Shown in pieces: positions 1 to 8,235 of a stretch of 13,673 bases of DNA. A program made the translations under genes and the position numbers. The stretch's first letter is position 1; every line of letters starts with the position of its first letter. The stretch comes from Sulfurimonas sp. (lineage in GTDB: Bacteria; Campylobacterota; Campylobacteria; Campylobacterales; Sulfurimonadaceae): assembly GCA_027011725.1 (NCBI GenBank), contig JALUZQ010000017.1:1-13673 (forward strand), read 5' to 3'. The notes beneath the pieces are model-generated. The model made no database searches. It worked only from the letters and a program-made list of their open reading frames with translations, and was not told where the DNA came from.

Positions 1-171
1 TTGGTCTTAGAGAGAAAAGGTATATTTGCCGGAAGTTTGATGAGGGCTGAGACAGCAGAAAAAGAGTACCTAAAAAAACTGATGCTTGCAAACTTTGATA
101 AACTAGATGCAAACGATCTTATAGCAACACTTGAAGAGAGTGGCGTAGAGATAGATAAAAATAAACTCTAA
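1..171 (+). CDS. 3' end of an unidentified protein (partial)
   Basis: An open frame runs in from the left edge and stops with TAA at 169-171, leaving 56 codons. The end is hydrophilic and probably helical, with charged stretches such as AETAEKEYLKKL and a tail ending EIDKNKL. I do not recognise the family. There is no ribosome binding site in front of base 1, so the TTG at the edge is most likely an internal Leu codon and the gene starts outside the window. The stop lies 26 nt before the next gene on the same strand, which suggests co-transcription with the UbiD-type decarboxylase. In C. jejuni, as I recall, hemC precedes ubiD, but this C-terminus does not look like a HemC C-terminus to me, so I give no name. 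Confidence 0.6.
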   Translation: MVLERKGIFAGSLMRAETAEKEYLKKLMLANFDKLDANDLIATLEESGVEIDKNKL

Positions 172-197
172 AGAGATAAAATAACGAGGTAAAGAGT

Positions 198-2012
198 ATG
201 AAAAAAACAATAGCACTCCTGAAAAAACATGATGAACTGACAATAATTGATGAAGCTTTAGATATCTATCTTGAGATTCCTCATTTGGCATATGCTGAAG
301 TGAAAAAAGAGGATGGCGGTAAAGCACTTCTTTTTACAAATGTAATCGATGCAAAGAGTGGGAAGAAGTTTGATGAGCCGGTATTGATGAATGTATTTGG
401 TTCATATAAGCGTTGTGAGCTTCTTTTTGGAAGAACTATTGAGTCTGTGGCAGATGAGATAACAAAGCTTTTACATATGAAACCGCCTGCTGGATTTATG
501 GAAAAAATAGATATGGCAAAAGAGCTTTTTTCCCTCAAAAACATCTTTCCAAAACGCTTGAAAGGCGAGGGTGAGTGTCAGCAGATAAAATATCTTGATG
601 ATGCGGTAGACCTTTACAAACTTCCTGTTCTTACTACTTGGGAGCAAGATGGTGGTCCTTTCATAACTATGGGACAGGTCTATACACAAAGTCTTGATGG
701 TGAAATGGTCAATCTTGGAATGTATCGCCTACAGGTCTATGATAAAAACCACTTAGGAATGCACTGGCAGATTCACAAAGACTCTTCACACTTTTTTGAC
801 CAGTACCAAAAAGCTGGAAAAAAGATGCCTGTGAGTATCGCCATAGGCGGAGATCCACTCTATACTTGGTGTGCAACTGCGCCACTTCCGTATGGTGTGA
901 ATGAACTGCTTATGTATGGGCTTATCACAAAAAAACCGGCGCAACTTGTGAAGTCATTGACAACGCCTCTGTATATTCCAAAAGATGTTGACTATGTCAT
1001 AGAGGGGTGGGTGGATCCTGCTGAGATGAAAATAGAAGGGCCTTTTGGAGACCATACCGGTTACTATACACTCGAAGAGCCGTATCCTGTTCTTGAAGTG
1101 GGCGCTATTACGATGAAAAGAGAGAGAACATTTTTGGCGACAGTTGTCGGGAAACCACCTTTAGAAGATAAATATATGGGCTGGGCTACTGGCAAGATAT
1201 TCTTCCCTCTTTTAAAAACAACGACACCGGATCTACTTGATTATCATATGCCTGAAAATGCAGGTTTTCATAACCTTATTTTGGCGAAGATGCAGCCGCT
1301 GTATAAAGGACATGCAAAACAGTTTATGCACGCTTTTTGGGGCGCAGGACAGATGAGCTTTGTAAAACATGCCATATTTGTGGATGAGGGTGCACCAAAA
1401 CTTGAAAATTATGAAGCATTTGCAACATATATACTCAACAGATTTACACCAAAGTCAATGTTCATCACAGAGGGCATACTCGATGCACTTGACCACTCTT
1501 CTCCTGAATCTTTAGTAGGTGGAAAACTGGGCATAGATGCGACGCTTGCAACACAGGTAGAAGCACCACAACTTTTAGGTGATGCAGAGCTGTTGAAAAA
1601 AGTACAGGAGCTTGTTCCTGATGCTGTGGATCTGCATCAGTTTATGAGACGAACAAACAACCCTGTAACGGTAATAAGTGTCAATAAAACAAAAAATGCA
1701 AAAGAGTACTTTGATGCACTTGTACAACTCAGTCCGCACTTGAGAATAGTTGTCTTCGTTGATGCCAAAAAGAATGATATACGAAACTCATATATGCTTA
1801 TTTGGCGTGTGACAAATAATATGGATGCTCAAAGAGATGTTTATACTGCGGGACTGATGGTCGGCGTAGACGGTACGAATAAAACGCAACTTGACGGCTT
1901 TACAAGAGAGTGGCCTGATGATGTGGATTGTACGCCGAGTGTCGTAGAAAAACTCAAAGAAAAAGGTGTTTGGGATTTTGATGATAAATTGTTTCAAAAG
2001 TTTCAATTATAA
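198..2012 (+). CDS. ubiD: UbiD-family menaquinone biosynthesis decarboxylase (MqnL-type)
   Basis: Predicted prenylated-FMN-dependent decarboxylase of 604 residues. The length fits the long form found in organisms using the futalosine menaquinone pathway (about 600 residues, against about 497 for E. coli UbiD), where it is thought to decarboxylate the dihydroxynaphthoate precursor. The core is clear: NLGMYR at 172-177 supplies the conserved Arg177, and EGPFGDHTGYY from residue 280 supplies Glu280 and Asp285, equivalent to the Arg-Glu-Glu/Asp catalytic set of UbiD/Fdc enzymes. Asp in the last place is also what I recall for E. coli UbiD. A further conserved stretch is GHAKQFMHAFW around 371-381. 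The ATG is preceded by GAGGT at 186-190. No ubiX or mqn gene is in view, so the assignment to menaquinone rather than ubiquinone rests on length and inferred lineage. Cytoplasmic. Confidence 0.88.
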   Translation: MKKTIALLKKHDELTIIDEALDIYLEIPHLAYAEVKKEDGGKALLFTNVIDAKSGKKFDEPVLMNVFGSYKRCELLFGRTIESVADEITKLLHMKPPAGFMEKIDMAKELFSLKNIFPKRLKGEGECQQIKYLDDAVDLYKLPVLTTWEQDGGPFITMGQVYTQSLDGEMVNLGMYRLQVYDKNHLGMHWQIHKDSSHFFDQYQKAGKKMPVSIAIGGDPLYTWCATAPLPYGVNELLMYGLITKKPAQLVKSLTTPLYIPKDVDYVIEGWVDPAEMKIEGPFGDHTGYYTLEEPYPVLEVGAITMKRERTFLATVVGKPPLEDKYMGWATGKIFFPLLKTTTPDLLDYHMPENAGFHNLILAKMQPLYKGHAKQFMHAFWGAGQMSFVKHAIFVDEGAPKLENYEAFATYILNRFTPKSMFITEGILDALDHSSPESLVGGKLGIDATLATQVEAPQLLGDAELLKKVQELVPDAVDLHQFMRRTNNPVTVISVNKTKNAKEYFDALVQLSPHLRIVVFVDAKKNDIRNSYMLIWRVTNNMDAQRDVYTAGLMVGVDGTNKTQLDGFTREWPDDVDCTPSVVEKLKEKGVWDFDDKLFQKFQL

Positions 2013-2100
2013 GCAAATTTTATCAAAAGCTTGTGATATAAGCCAACTGTAATTATTTCTAGTGTAAGATGAATTTTACTTTTTATTAAGGTTGATTTAT

Positions 2101-2436
2101 ATGAATAAATTTGTGTTGGTATTTCTTTCTATTATGATTCTTTCTTTGACATCTGCAAACGCAGCCATCTATAAAGGGCAAAGAATTTTTATAAAAAAAT
2201 GTCTTCCTTGCCACAAAGATGGACAGAACTTCATAGCAGAGTATAAAATGCGACAGTGGAAAAAGCTTATGAAGAAAAAGGGAAAACCGCTCGCAGAACT
2301 TCATTTAAAAAATAAAAAAGCGAAAAAATCATGGAAATATTTTAAAAGTAAAAAATATGCGCGTAAGTCTAAACATTTGAAACAGTTTCTTATAGAATAT
2401 GCCAAAGACAGTGGAAATGTTCCTGCTTGTAACTAA
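2101..2436 (+). CDS. Small, lysine-rich periplasmic monohaem cytochrome c
   Basis: Encodes 111 residues. Residues 1-21 form a typical Sec signal peptide with probable cleavage after ANA (19-21). A single haem c motif CLPCH sits at 34-38, so the protein should be exported and carry one covalently bound haem in the periplasm. I chose the ATG at 2101, with AAGG at 2088-2091 nine nucleotides upstream; an in-frame TTG at 2092 would add three residues but has poorer spacing. The mature part is extremely basic, with about 24 Lys among 90 residues against about five acidic residues. The only methionines after the haem motif (Met50, Met57) lie close to it, unlike the distal Met ligand of class I cytochromes; His68 and His92 are alternatives. 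A second unpaired Cys (Cys110) is next to the C-terminus. The electron partner is unknown. Confidence 0.8.
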   Translation: MNKFVLVFLSIMILSLTSANAAIYKGQRIFIKKCLPCHKDGQNFIAEYKMRQWKKLMKKKGKPLAELHLKNKKAKKSWKYFKSKKYARKSKHLKQFLIEYAKDSGNVPACN

Positions 2437-2442
2437 CTTTTC

Positions 2443-2464
2443 AAGTAAAGCAGTTGCTTTACTT
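2443..2464 (+). terminator. Hairpin after the cytochrome gene, possible terminator
   Basis: A perfect 9-bp inverted repeat (AAGTAAAGC at 2443-2451, GCTTTACTT at 2456-2464) encloses the tetraloop AGTT, seven nucleotides after the cytochrome stop. The following bases are pyrimidine-rich (CCCTCTCTTCTTTG) rather than a clean T run, so it may be a weak terminator or a 3'-end stabilising stem. Confidence 0.5.
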
Positions 2465-2495
2465 CCCTCTCTTCTTTGTAAAATCTCTCTTTTTA

Positions 2496-2503
2496 GATAA
2501 AAT
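2496..2503 (+). promoter_or_regulatory. Possible -10 element for argH
   Basis: GATAAAAT lies 45 nt before the argH ATG in a T-rich tract, the usual look of sigma70 -10 elements in Campylobacterota, where -35 boxes are poorly conserved. The hairpin just upstream makes a separate promoter here sensible. It is a short AT-rich match only. Confidence 0.3.
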
Positions 2504-2547
2504 ATCAAACTTTTTAAATATTATTATTTATAACCTAAGGAACTGTA

Positions 2548-3933
2548 ATGGAAAAAATGTGGTCAGGCCGCTTTTCGGCATCTGCTTCAAACCTTTTAGA
2601 CCAATTTAATGCATCTATCATGTATGACAGAAAACTCTATCGTGAAGATATTGAAGGTTCATTGGCACATGCGCAAATGCTGGCAAAACAGGGCATACTT
2701 ACACAAGATGAGCTTAAAGAGATTCAAGATGGTTTGGCTCAGGTCAAAAAAGAGATAGAATCAGGCGAATTTGAGTGGAATATTTCAGATGAAGATCTCC
2801 ATATGGGGATAGAAAAACGTCTTACAGCCCTCATAGGCGATACAGGAAAGAAACTCCATACTGCAAGAAGTAGAAACGATCAGGTCGCAGTTGATTTCCG
2901 TCGTTATGTCCTACGTAAAAATCTTGAAATTTCTCAAGCTGTGCAAGCTTTGATGGAAGTGATAGTTGAACTTGCATCAAAACATACAGATACTTTGATT
3001 CCGGGTATGACACATCTGCAACATGCACAGCCTATTAACTTTGGGTTTCATTTGGGTGCATATCTTTCAATGTTTAAGCGCGATATTGAACGTTTTGAAA
3101 GCTCTTATAAACGCAATAATGTCTCTCCTCTTGGTTGTGCAGCACTTGCTGGGACGCCACATAATGTTGACAGAGAGTACTCTGCTGAGCTGCTTGGGTT
3201 TGATAGTGTGAGCGTGAATTGTCTCGATACAGTGAGTGACAGAGATTTTGCTTTAGAGATTTTATTTAACATCTCAACTATGATGATGCACATATCACGA
3301 CTCTCAGAAGAGCTTGTGATGTGGAGCAGTTATGAGTTTGGGTTTGTTGAACTCTCAGATGAGTACTCAACCGGAAGTTCAATCATGCCTCAAAAGAAAA
3401 ACCCTGATGTTCCTGAACTTTTACGTGGAAAAACAGGACGTGTCTATGGAGCACTTGTGGGGCTTTTGACTGTTATGAAAGGGCTGCCACTTGCATATAA
3501 CAAAGATACGCAAGAAGATAAAGAGGGGGTTTTTGATGCAGTTGAAACAGCTGAGATCTCTCTTGAAATATTAAAAGAAGCGCTAAGAACAATGCAGGTA
3601 AAAGCGAAAAATATGGAAAGTGCTTGTGCTATTGGGCATTTGAGTGCAACGGATCTGGCTGATTACCTGGTAGAGAAATGTGGTATACCATTTAGAGAAG
3701 CGCATTTTATTACAGGACGTGCCGTAGCAAAAGGTGAAGAGCTTGGTGTTGATCTCTCTAAAATGGATTTTAAATATCTTAAAGAGATTGATGAGCGCAT
3801 TAATGAAGATGTGATGGAGTATCTTGGTCTTCGTCACTCGATGAATGCAAGAACCTCTCAAGGTGGAACAGCGAGCGAGCGTACAAAAGAGCAGCTGGAA
3901 TATTTTAAAAATTATCTACAAGGAAAGAAATAA
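2548..3933 (+). CDS. argH: Argininosuccinate lyase
   Basis: Splits argininosuccinate into arginine and fumarate, the last step of arginine biosynthesis; cytoplasmic, expected homotetramer. The 461 residues match the usual family length. Visible family motifs are TARSRNDQ at 105-112, THLQHAQP at 155-162 with His156 at the proposed catalytic base position, and the fumarase/aspartase superfamily signature [11 protein letters not shown] at 276-286, where Ser278 lies in the mobile catalytic loop. The N-terminal WSGRF is also typical of ArgH. The ATG has AAGG at 2537-2540, seven nucleotides upstream. The stop is followed after one nucleotide by the ATG of an OsmC-like gene, whose ribosome binding site lies inside the argH 3' end, so the two are translationally linked. 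No key residue appears missing. Confidence 0.97.
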   Translation: MEKMWSGRFSASASNLLDQFNASIMYDRKLYREDIEGSLAHAQMLAKQGILTQDELKEIQDGLAQVKKEIESGEFEWNISDEDLHMGIEKRLTALIGDTGKKLHTARSRNDQVAVDFRRYVLRKNLEISQAVQALMEVIVELASKHTDTLIPGMTHLQHAQPINFGFHLGAYLSMFKRDIERFESSYKRNNVSPLGCAALAGTPHNVDREYSAELLGFDSVSVNCLDTVSDRDFALEILFNISTMMMHISRLSEELVMWSSYEFGFVELSDEYSTGSSIMPQKKNPDVPELLRGKTGRVYGALVGLLTVMKGLPLAYNKDTQEDKEGVFDAVETAEISLEILKEALRTMQVKAKNMESACAIGHLSATDLADYLVEKCGIPFREAHFITGRAVAKGEELGVDLSKMDFKYLKEIDERINEDVMEYLGLRHSMNARTSQGGTASERTKEQLEYFKNYLQGKK

Positions 3934-3934
3934 T

Positions 3935-4399
3935 ATGAAAGTAACAATTACACATAAAGATGCAATGAAGTTTGAGGCAAAGACTGAAAAATCAAGTTTT
4001 ATTATTGACTGCCCTACAATTTCACCGGTGGAGTATTTTCTCTCAGGTATCATCACTTGTAGTGCAACGGACATTGTCTTACTTCCTAAAAATCAAGGTT
4101 TTTCTGTCACTGATTTGGTAGTAGAGGGAGATGCAACACGAGCAGAAGATCATCCAAGAAAGTTTACAAAACTCTTTTTAGATTATAAATTCAACTCTGA
4201 TGGTGATGATACGCAGGCCGCTCGTTGGGTTGCGGCATCTATTGAGACTTACTGCTCAACTATCAATACTATTCGTGATACGACAGAAATCTCGTACTCG
4301 GTCACTCATAATGGTAAAATGATTCGTGAAAATGAAAAAGTGATTAGCGGCGGCGGAAGCAATATCGATCTTGGTGAAATAGACGCTTGTTGTAGTTAG
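3935..4399 (+). CDS. OsmC-family protein
   Basis: A 154-residue protein of the OsmC/Ohr superfamily, whose characterised members use two cysteines to reduce organic hydroperoxides. Seen here: a hydrophobic stretch ending in Cys42 (SGIITCSATD), then Cys107 in IETYCSTINTI. The 65-residue spacing matches the paired redox cysteines of OsmC proteins, and the N-terminal beta-strand region fits the fold. I chose the ATG at 3935 because AAGGA at 3920-3924 precedes it and because upstream ATG codons lie within argH. The protein ends with two adjacent cysteines (DACCS), which is not part of the usual OsmC core. It sits directly behind argH, although the functions are unrelated. Peroxidase activity is inferred, since many OsmC-like proteins of this subtype are uncharacterised. 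Confidence 0.82.
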   Translation: MKVTITHKDAMKFEAKTEKSSFIIDCPTISPVEYFLSGIITCSATDIVLLPKNQGFSVTDLVVEGDATRAEDHPRKFTKLFLDYKFNSDGDDTQAARWVAASIETYCSTINTIRDTTEISYSVTHNGKMIRENEKVISGGGSNIDLGEIDACCS

Positions 4400-4410
4400 T
4401 ATGTCAAAGT

Positions 4411-4442
4411 CTTACAGGAGATACGCTCTCCTTGTAAGTTTT
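4411..4442. terminator. Bidirectional terminator between converging genes
   Basis: CTTACAGGAGA at 4411-4421 pairs with TCTCCTTGTAAG at 4427-4438 across the loop TACGC, giving 11 base pairs with one bulged A. On the plus strand it is followed by TTTT (4439-4442); on the minus strand a short ACTTTG follows. It lies between the stop of the OsmC-like gene and the stop of the minus-strand HIT gene, so one hairpin can end both transcripts. Confidence 0.75.
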
Positions 4443-4797
4443 AAATGAAATCCTTAGGGTCTGCATCGCTTAGATGTTCCCACTTTAGTTTTGCACCACC
4501 TAAAACATGGAAGTGAAGGTGTTTTACCTCTTGCCCACCATTATCTCCTACATTCGTTATCACTCTGTATCCATCTTTATCGATGCCTACTTGTTTTACA
4601 AGTTCTTGAATGAAGCTCGTCATTCCTGCCATTGTTTGAGGAGAGACTTCGTTAAAACTCTCTACATGTATTTTTGGAATTGCCAAAATATGTGTAGGCG
4701 CTTTTGGATTTATGTCATGAAAAGCTAAAAAATTGTCGTTCTCAAGCTCTATATTTGCAGGTATTTCTCTGTTTACAATTTTACAAAATAAGCACAT
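4441..4797 (-). CDS. HIT-family (histidine triad) nucleotide hydrolase, Hint-like
   Basis: The 118 residues are full length for the bacterial Hint branch of the HIT superfamily, cytoplasmic enzymes that cleave nucleoside phosphoramidates and aminoacyl-adenylates. The triad HLHFHVL is at 93-99; by family precedent the second His (His95) is the nucleophile. The N-terminal MCLFCKI with Cys2 and Cys5 and the following EIPA are typical of the branch, as is NVGDNGGQEV before the triad. On the minus strand AAGGAAGT (4808-4801) precedes the ATG at 4797, and an extended -10 lies further upstream. It is the only minus-strand gene in the window and is divergent from pheS. A HIT gene also flanks pheS in C. 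jejuni as I recall, and the adenylate-cleaving chemistry of the family makes the link to a tRNA synthetase suggestive but unproven. Confidence 0.93.
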   Translation of the reverse strand: MCLFCKIVNREIPANIELENDNFLAFHDINPKAPTHILAIPKIHVESFNEVSPQTMAGMTSFIQELVKQVGIDKDGYRVITNVGDNGGQEVKHLHFHVLGGAKLKWEHLSDADPKDFI

Positions 4798-4820
4798 CTT
4801 ACTTCCTTCGTTTTCTTTAT

Positions 4821-4829
4821 ATTATAGCA
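4821..4829 (-). promoter_or_regulatory. Extended -10 promoter of the HIT gene
   Basis: Read on the minus strand the bases are TGCTATAAT, a perfect TATAAT with the extended TGn. It lies 24 nt upstream of the HIT start codon, with the ribosome binding site between. No clear -35 is seen, which is common when the extended motif is present. Confidence 0.6.
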
Positions 4830-4869
4830 TAGAAGAGCCTTAATGAAGCTACTTGTAAATTAATTTCGC

Positions 4870-4875
4870 TATAAT
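4870..4875 (+). promoter_or_regulatory. -10 element of the pheS-pheT-aroA operon
   Basis: A perfect TATAAT sits 35 nt before the pheS start. Upstream is AT-rich (TTGTAAATTAATTT), but TTGTAA at 4853-4858 is too close to be a standard -35. It is back to back with the HIT promoter, the two -10 boxes being 43 nt apart. Confidence 0.6.
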
Positions 4876-4909
4876 CCTCTTAAAATTTCATAATTATGGA
4901 GACTCTCAA

Positions 4910-5902
4910 TTGAAAGAGTGGTACGATAAAATAGAAAAAGCAGACTCTGTTGATGCTCTTGAAGAGATACGCATTGCTGTATTTGGAAAAAAAGGTGTTC
5001 TAGCAGCGCAGTTTGCGAAGATGAAAGATGTTCCAAATGAGCAAAAAGGAGCATTTGCAAAAGAGCTCAATGCTCATAAGCAAAACTTGATGAATGAGTT
5101 CACAGCAAAGAAAATTGTGTTGCAAACACAGGCATTGCAAGAAGCGATGAAGGCTGAAGCGATCGATGTTTCAATGTACTCTGCAAAAAGTACAGCGGGA
5201 GCACTACATCCTGTAATGGAGACAATGGACAGAATCGTTGAGTATTTCTCATCGATGAACTTTAGTGTAAAGACTGGACAGATCGTTGAAGATGATTTCC
5301 ATAACTTTGAAGCACTCAATCTTCCAAAGTACCATCCTGCACGTGATATGCAAGATACTTTTTACTTTAAAGACGAGATGCTGCTTCGTACACATACTTC
5401 ACCGGTACAGATTAGAACGATGCTAGAGAGTAAACCTCCTATTCGTATGATCGCTCCGGGTGCTGTTTTTCGCCGTGATTATGACTTGACACATACACCG
5501 ATGTTCCATCAGATAGAAGGACTTTTGGTGGATGAAGAGGGGAAAGTCTCTTTTGCAAATCTAAAGTTTATTTTAGAGGATTTTCTAAAATATATGTTTG
5601 GTGATGTAGATGTACGTTTCCGTCCTTCGTTCTTTCCATTCACCGAGCCTTCTGCTGAAGTTGATATCTCTTGTGTCTTTTGTAAAGGTGAAGGGTGTCG
5701 CGTCTGTTCACACACTGGCTGGCTTGAAGTATTGGGATGTGGTATAGTCGATCCTAACGTTTTTGAAGCGGTAAAATATAAAAATGTTAGTGGATACGCA
5801 TTTGGTTTGGGTGTTGAGCGTTTTGCTATGCTTATTCACCAAATCGGAGATCTTCGTTCACTCTTTGAGGGCGATATTAAATTACTGGAGCAGTTTCAAT
5901 GA
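4910..5902 (+). CDS. pheS: Phenylalanyl-tRNA synthetase alpha subunit
   Basis: Catalytic subunit of the alpha2-beta2 class II synthetase that attaches phenylalanine to tRNA-Phe; 330 residues, normal for the family. The N-terminal coiled coil covers roughly 1-85. The catalytic core shows motif 2 ([19 protein letters not shown], 186-204) and motif 3 ([10 protein letters not shown], 299-308). Ala297 in GYAFGLG occupies the pocket position known as Ala294 in E. coli. Four cysteines (255, 258, 263, 266) form CxxC-x4-CxxC, a knuckle shared with many PheS proteins, including those of Firmicutes. The start is TTG at 4910, chosen because GGAG (4898-4901) stands eight nucleotides upstream and no in-frame ATG fits the family N-terminus. 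The gene ends in ATGA, overlapping pheT by four nucleotides. Confidence 0.97.
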   Translation: MKEWYDKIEKADSVDALEEIRIAVFGKKGVLAAQFAKMKDVPNEQKGAFAKELNAHKQNLMNEFTAKKIVLQTQALQEAMKAEAIDVSMYSAKSTAGALHPVMETMDRIVEYFSSMNFSVKTGQIVEDDFHNFEALNLPKYHPARDMQDTFYFKDEMLLRTHTSPVQIRTMLESKPPIRMIAPGAVFRRDYDLTHTPMFHQIEGLLVDEEGKVSFANLKFILEDFLKYMFGDVDVRFRPSFFPFTEPSAEVDISCVFCKGEGCRVCSHTGWLEVLGCGIVDPNVFEAVKYKNVSGYAFGLGVERFAMLIHQIGDLRSLFEGDIKLLEQFQ

Positions 5903-8235
5903 TAGTTACAAGAAGTTGGTTAGATGAGTGGATAGATTTAAGTGGTATCTCAACTGAAGATATTGCAAAAACATTTAACTCAATCGGCTTGGAAGTTGAC
6001 AGAGTGCATGAGTATAGAGTACCTCAAAAGATTGTCTTTGGTAGAGTTTTAGAGTGTGAAAAACATCCTGATGCAGATAAGCTCAATGTATGTAAAGTTG
6101 ATGTCGGTTCTGCTATTCGTCAAATTGTTTGCGGTGCTGCAAATGTAAGAGCCGGACTTGATGTGGTTGTAGCAACTGTTGGTGCTGTAATGCCTTCTGG
6201 ACTTGCTATAAAACCTGTAAAGCTTCGCGGTGTTGAATCTGATGGAATGATATGTTCAGCTGGTGAGATAGGACTTCCTGATCTTGGTAAGGGCATTATG
6301 GAACTTGATGCAAGTATTGGGAAGTATGAGATAGGTCAGGAAGTCAGTGAAAATGCTGTTTTAAATGATGACCTCATAGAGATAGAACTTACTGCAAACA
6401 GAGGGGACTGTCTCAGTATTCGTGGTGTTGCACGTGACTTGAGCGCTGCGTTTGATAGACCTATAAAAGAGTATGTTGTAACGGATAATGATGAAAAAAG
6501 AGGTGTTGGTAGAATTCTTTCACTTACACATGAAAAATCTTTGGGAGTCAACCTTCGTTACAAAGCACTAGATTTGAAAGAGCTCTCTCTTCCAATGGTA
6601 GTTTCACTTAGACTTGCACAAATAGAAGAGAAGAGAGAGAGTGACATAGAGTCTCTTCTTTACTATGTGACACACTCAACGGGTGTTGTTTTACGAGCTT
6701 ATGAGCGTGACTTCTTTACATCAAAAGATGAGAGTGTCGCAAAACTGGTTCTTAATGAAGATGCAAAAGGGTATGCATGTATATTTACTCCTAAAAAAGA
6801 GGTAGCTTCTGTTATAGGTGTGAACCAAAATGATGCTTCTAAGGTAAAACATGACAATACTACTATATGTTTAGAAGCAAGTTACATCCCACCTGATATT
6901 ATCTCGAAAAAGATGGCTGACAATAAAATTGACGCTGACGTGATGTTTTACAGAACTTCACGAGGAAGTGAACCTGAACTAGAGGGTGGGCTCTCTTACT
7001 GTATCGACCTTATTGAGAGCTGTTCAAGCTCTACGACTTATGGTGGAAGTATCGAGCACGTCTATGAGTTTAAAGAGAAAATTGTTAAAGTAACAAAACA
7101 AGAGATAGATGAGATCATAGGTGCGAACATTGATAAGTCAGTGGTTACAAAAATACTTAAAAATCTTGGTTTTGATACCTCAAAATCTTCAACAGATGTA
7201 TTTGTAGTACATGTTCCGCAGTTTAGACATGATATTGTCAATAAGCAGGACATTGTCGAAGAGATCGTACGTATGGTAGGAATTGACAACATTCCTTCAA
7301 AACCATTTGTACTTGAAGAGGCAAACAGACTTGAAGATAACTACTTTGAGTATAAAAAACGTTCACTTTACAGACACAAAGCGGCACAAAGCGGCTTCTT
7401 TGAGTCGGTACATTTTGTTTTTGATGAGAAAAAAGTGCTGCAAAAGTATGGCTTTGAAACAACAAAAGAGGAGTTAGAACTTCTTAACCCTATTGTTCAG
7501 ACCTTAGATACACTGCGTCCGACACTTTTAACAGGACTTTTAAAAGCAGCCTCTATGAATGTAAAAAATGGCTATGCCCGTGTTGCACTCTTTGAGATAG
7601 GTTCAGTCTTTACGCCACTCCGTGATGAGTCACTTAAAGCCTCTTTTTTAATGAGCGGTGAGAGAGAGAATGAGAGTCTTGCAAATGGTGGCCGTCCTGC
7701 AGCTGTTGATTTTGCTTACTTTACACAAAAGATAGCTGATGTTGTGGGTGATGTAGAACTCAAAGAGTTTCAAACGCAGCACACACTTTCACATACCTAC
7801 CAGAGTGCACAAGTTCTTCAAAATGGTGAAGTCTTGGGTGAACTTTTTCGTGTACATCCTGAAGTGGAAAAAGAGTATGGCTTAGGAACTACATTTCTTT
7901 GTGAACTTGACTTCTCAAAACTTAAACATGAGCTCAAAACTGCGAAACCCGCATCGAAGTACCAGGCATCGTTTAGAGATTTAAGTCTGTTGATGCCAAA
8001 AGATATGGCATATGAGAAAATAAAAAATGTCATTGAGGCGAGTGAAATTCCAAACCTTATCCGTTTCTATCCGGTGGATAAATATACAGATGAGGCGCTT
8101 GGTGAGAATATGAGCTTGAGTATTCGTTTTGTGTTGCAATCTGATGAGAAAACACTCGAAGAAGAGGACATTACAAATGTGATGGATAAAATCTTAGAAG
8201 AGCTCAATAAAGAACTTGGTATCGGACTAAGATAA
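5899..8235 (+). CDS. pheT: Phenylalanyl-tRNA synthetase beta subunit
   Basis: Structural and tRNA-binding partner of PheS; 778 residues, near the usual ~795. Domain order: N-terminal WLDEWI module, EMAP-like tRNA-binding OB fold (about 41-150, [21 protein letters not shown]), B3/B4 editing region (about 205-385), B5 domain (about 391-465, with the acidic motif [17 protein letters not shown]), catalytic-like core (about 480-675) and FDX-ACB anticodon-binding domain (about 687-778). The B3/B4 region is odd. By hand alignment to my memory of the E. coli protein, editing residues His261, Thr354 and Ala356 are replaced by Arg266, Ala346 and Val348, while Glu334 is kept as Glu326. The standard GQPxHAFD motif reads GVVLRAYE. 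Proofreading of mischarged Tyr may therefore be altered. The gene overlaps pheS by 4 nt and aroA by 1 nt. Confidence 0.97.
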   Translation: MIVTRSWLDEWIDLSGISTEDIAKTFNSIGLEVDRVHEYRVPQKIVFGRVLECEKHPDADKLNVCKVDVGSAIRQIVCGAANVRAGLDVVVATVGAVMPSGLAIKPVKLRGVESDGMICSAGEIGLPDLGKGIMELDASIGKYEIGQEVSENAVLNDDLIEIELTANRGDCLSIRGVARDLSAAFDRPIKEYVVTDNDEKRGVGRILSLTHEKSLGVNLRYKALDLKELSLPMVVSLRLAQIEEKRESDIESLLYYVTHSTGVVLRAYERDFFTSKDESVAKLVLNEDAKGYACIFTPKKEVASVIGVNQNDASKVKHDNTTICLEASYIPPDIISKKMADNKIDADVMFYRTSRGSEPELEGGLSYCIDLIESCSSSTTYGGSIEHVYEFKEKIVKVTKQEIDEIIGANIDKSVVTKILKNLGFDTSKSSTDVFVVHVPQFRHDIVNKQDIVEEIVRMVGIDNIPSKPFVLEEANRLEDNYFEYKKRSLYRHKAAQSGFFESVHFVFDEKKVLQKYGFETTKEELELLNPIVQTLDTLRPTLLTGLLKAASMNVKNGYARVALFEIGSVFTPLRDESLKASFLMSGERENESLANGGRPAAVDFAYFTQKIADVVGDVELKEFQTQHTLSHTYQSAQVLQNGEVLGELFRVHPEVEKEYGLGTTFLCELDFSKLKHELKTAKPASKYQASFRDLSLLMPKDMAYEKIKNVIEASEIPNLIRFYPVDKYTDEALGENMSLSIRFVLQSDEKTLEEEDITNVMDKILEELNKELGIGLR

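Noticed and set aside
3845..3934. Longer OsmC-like protein starting inside argH at 3845
   Set aside because: The extra 30 residues are simply argH read in another frame; the ATG at 3935 has its own binding site and gives the normal N-terminus.
5672..5709. CxxC-x4-CxxC in PheS as a novel zinc finger
   Set aside because: The same cysteine knuckle occurs in PheS of many bacteria, so it is a family trait rather than a new domain.
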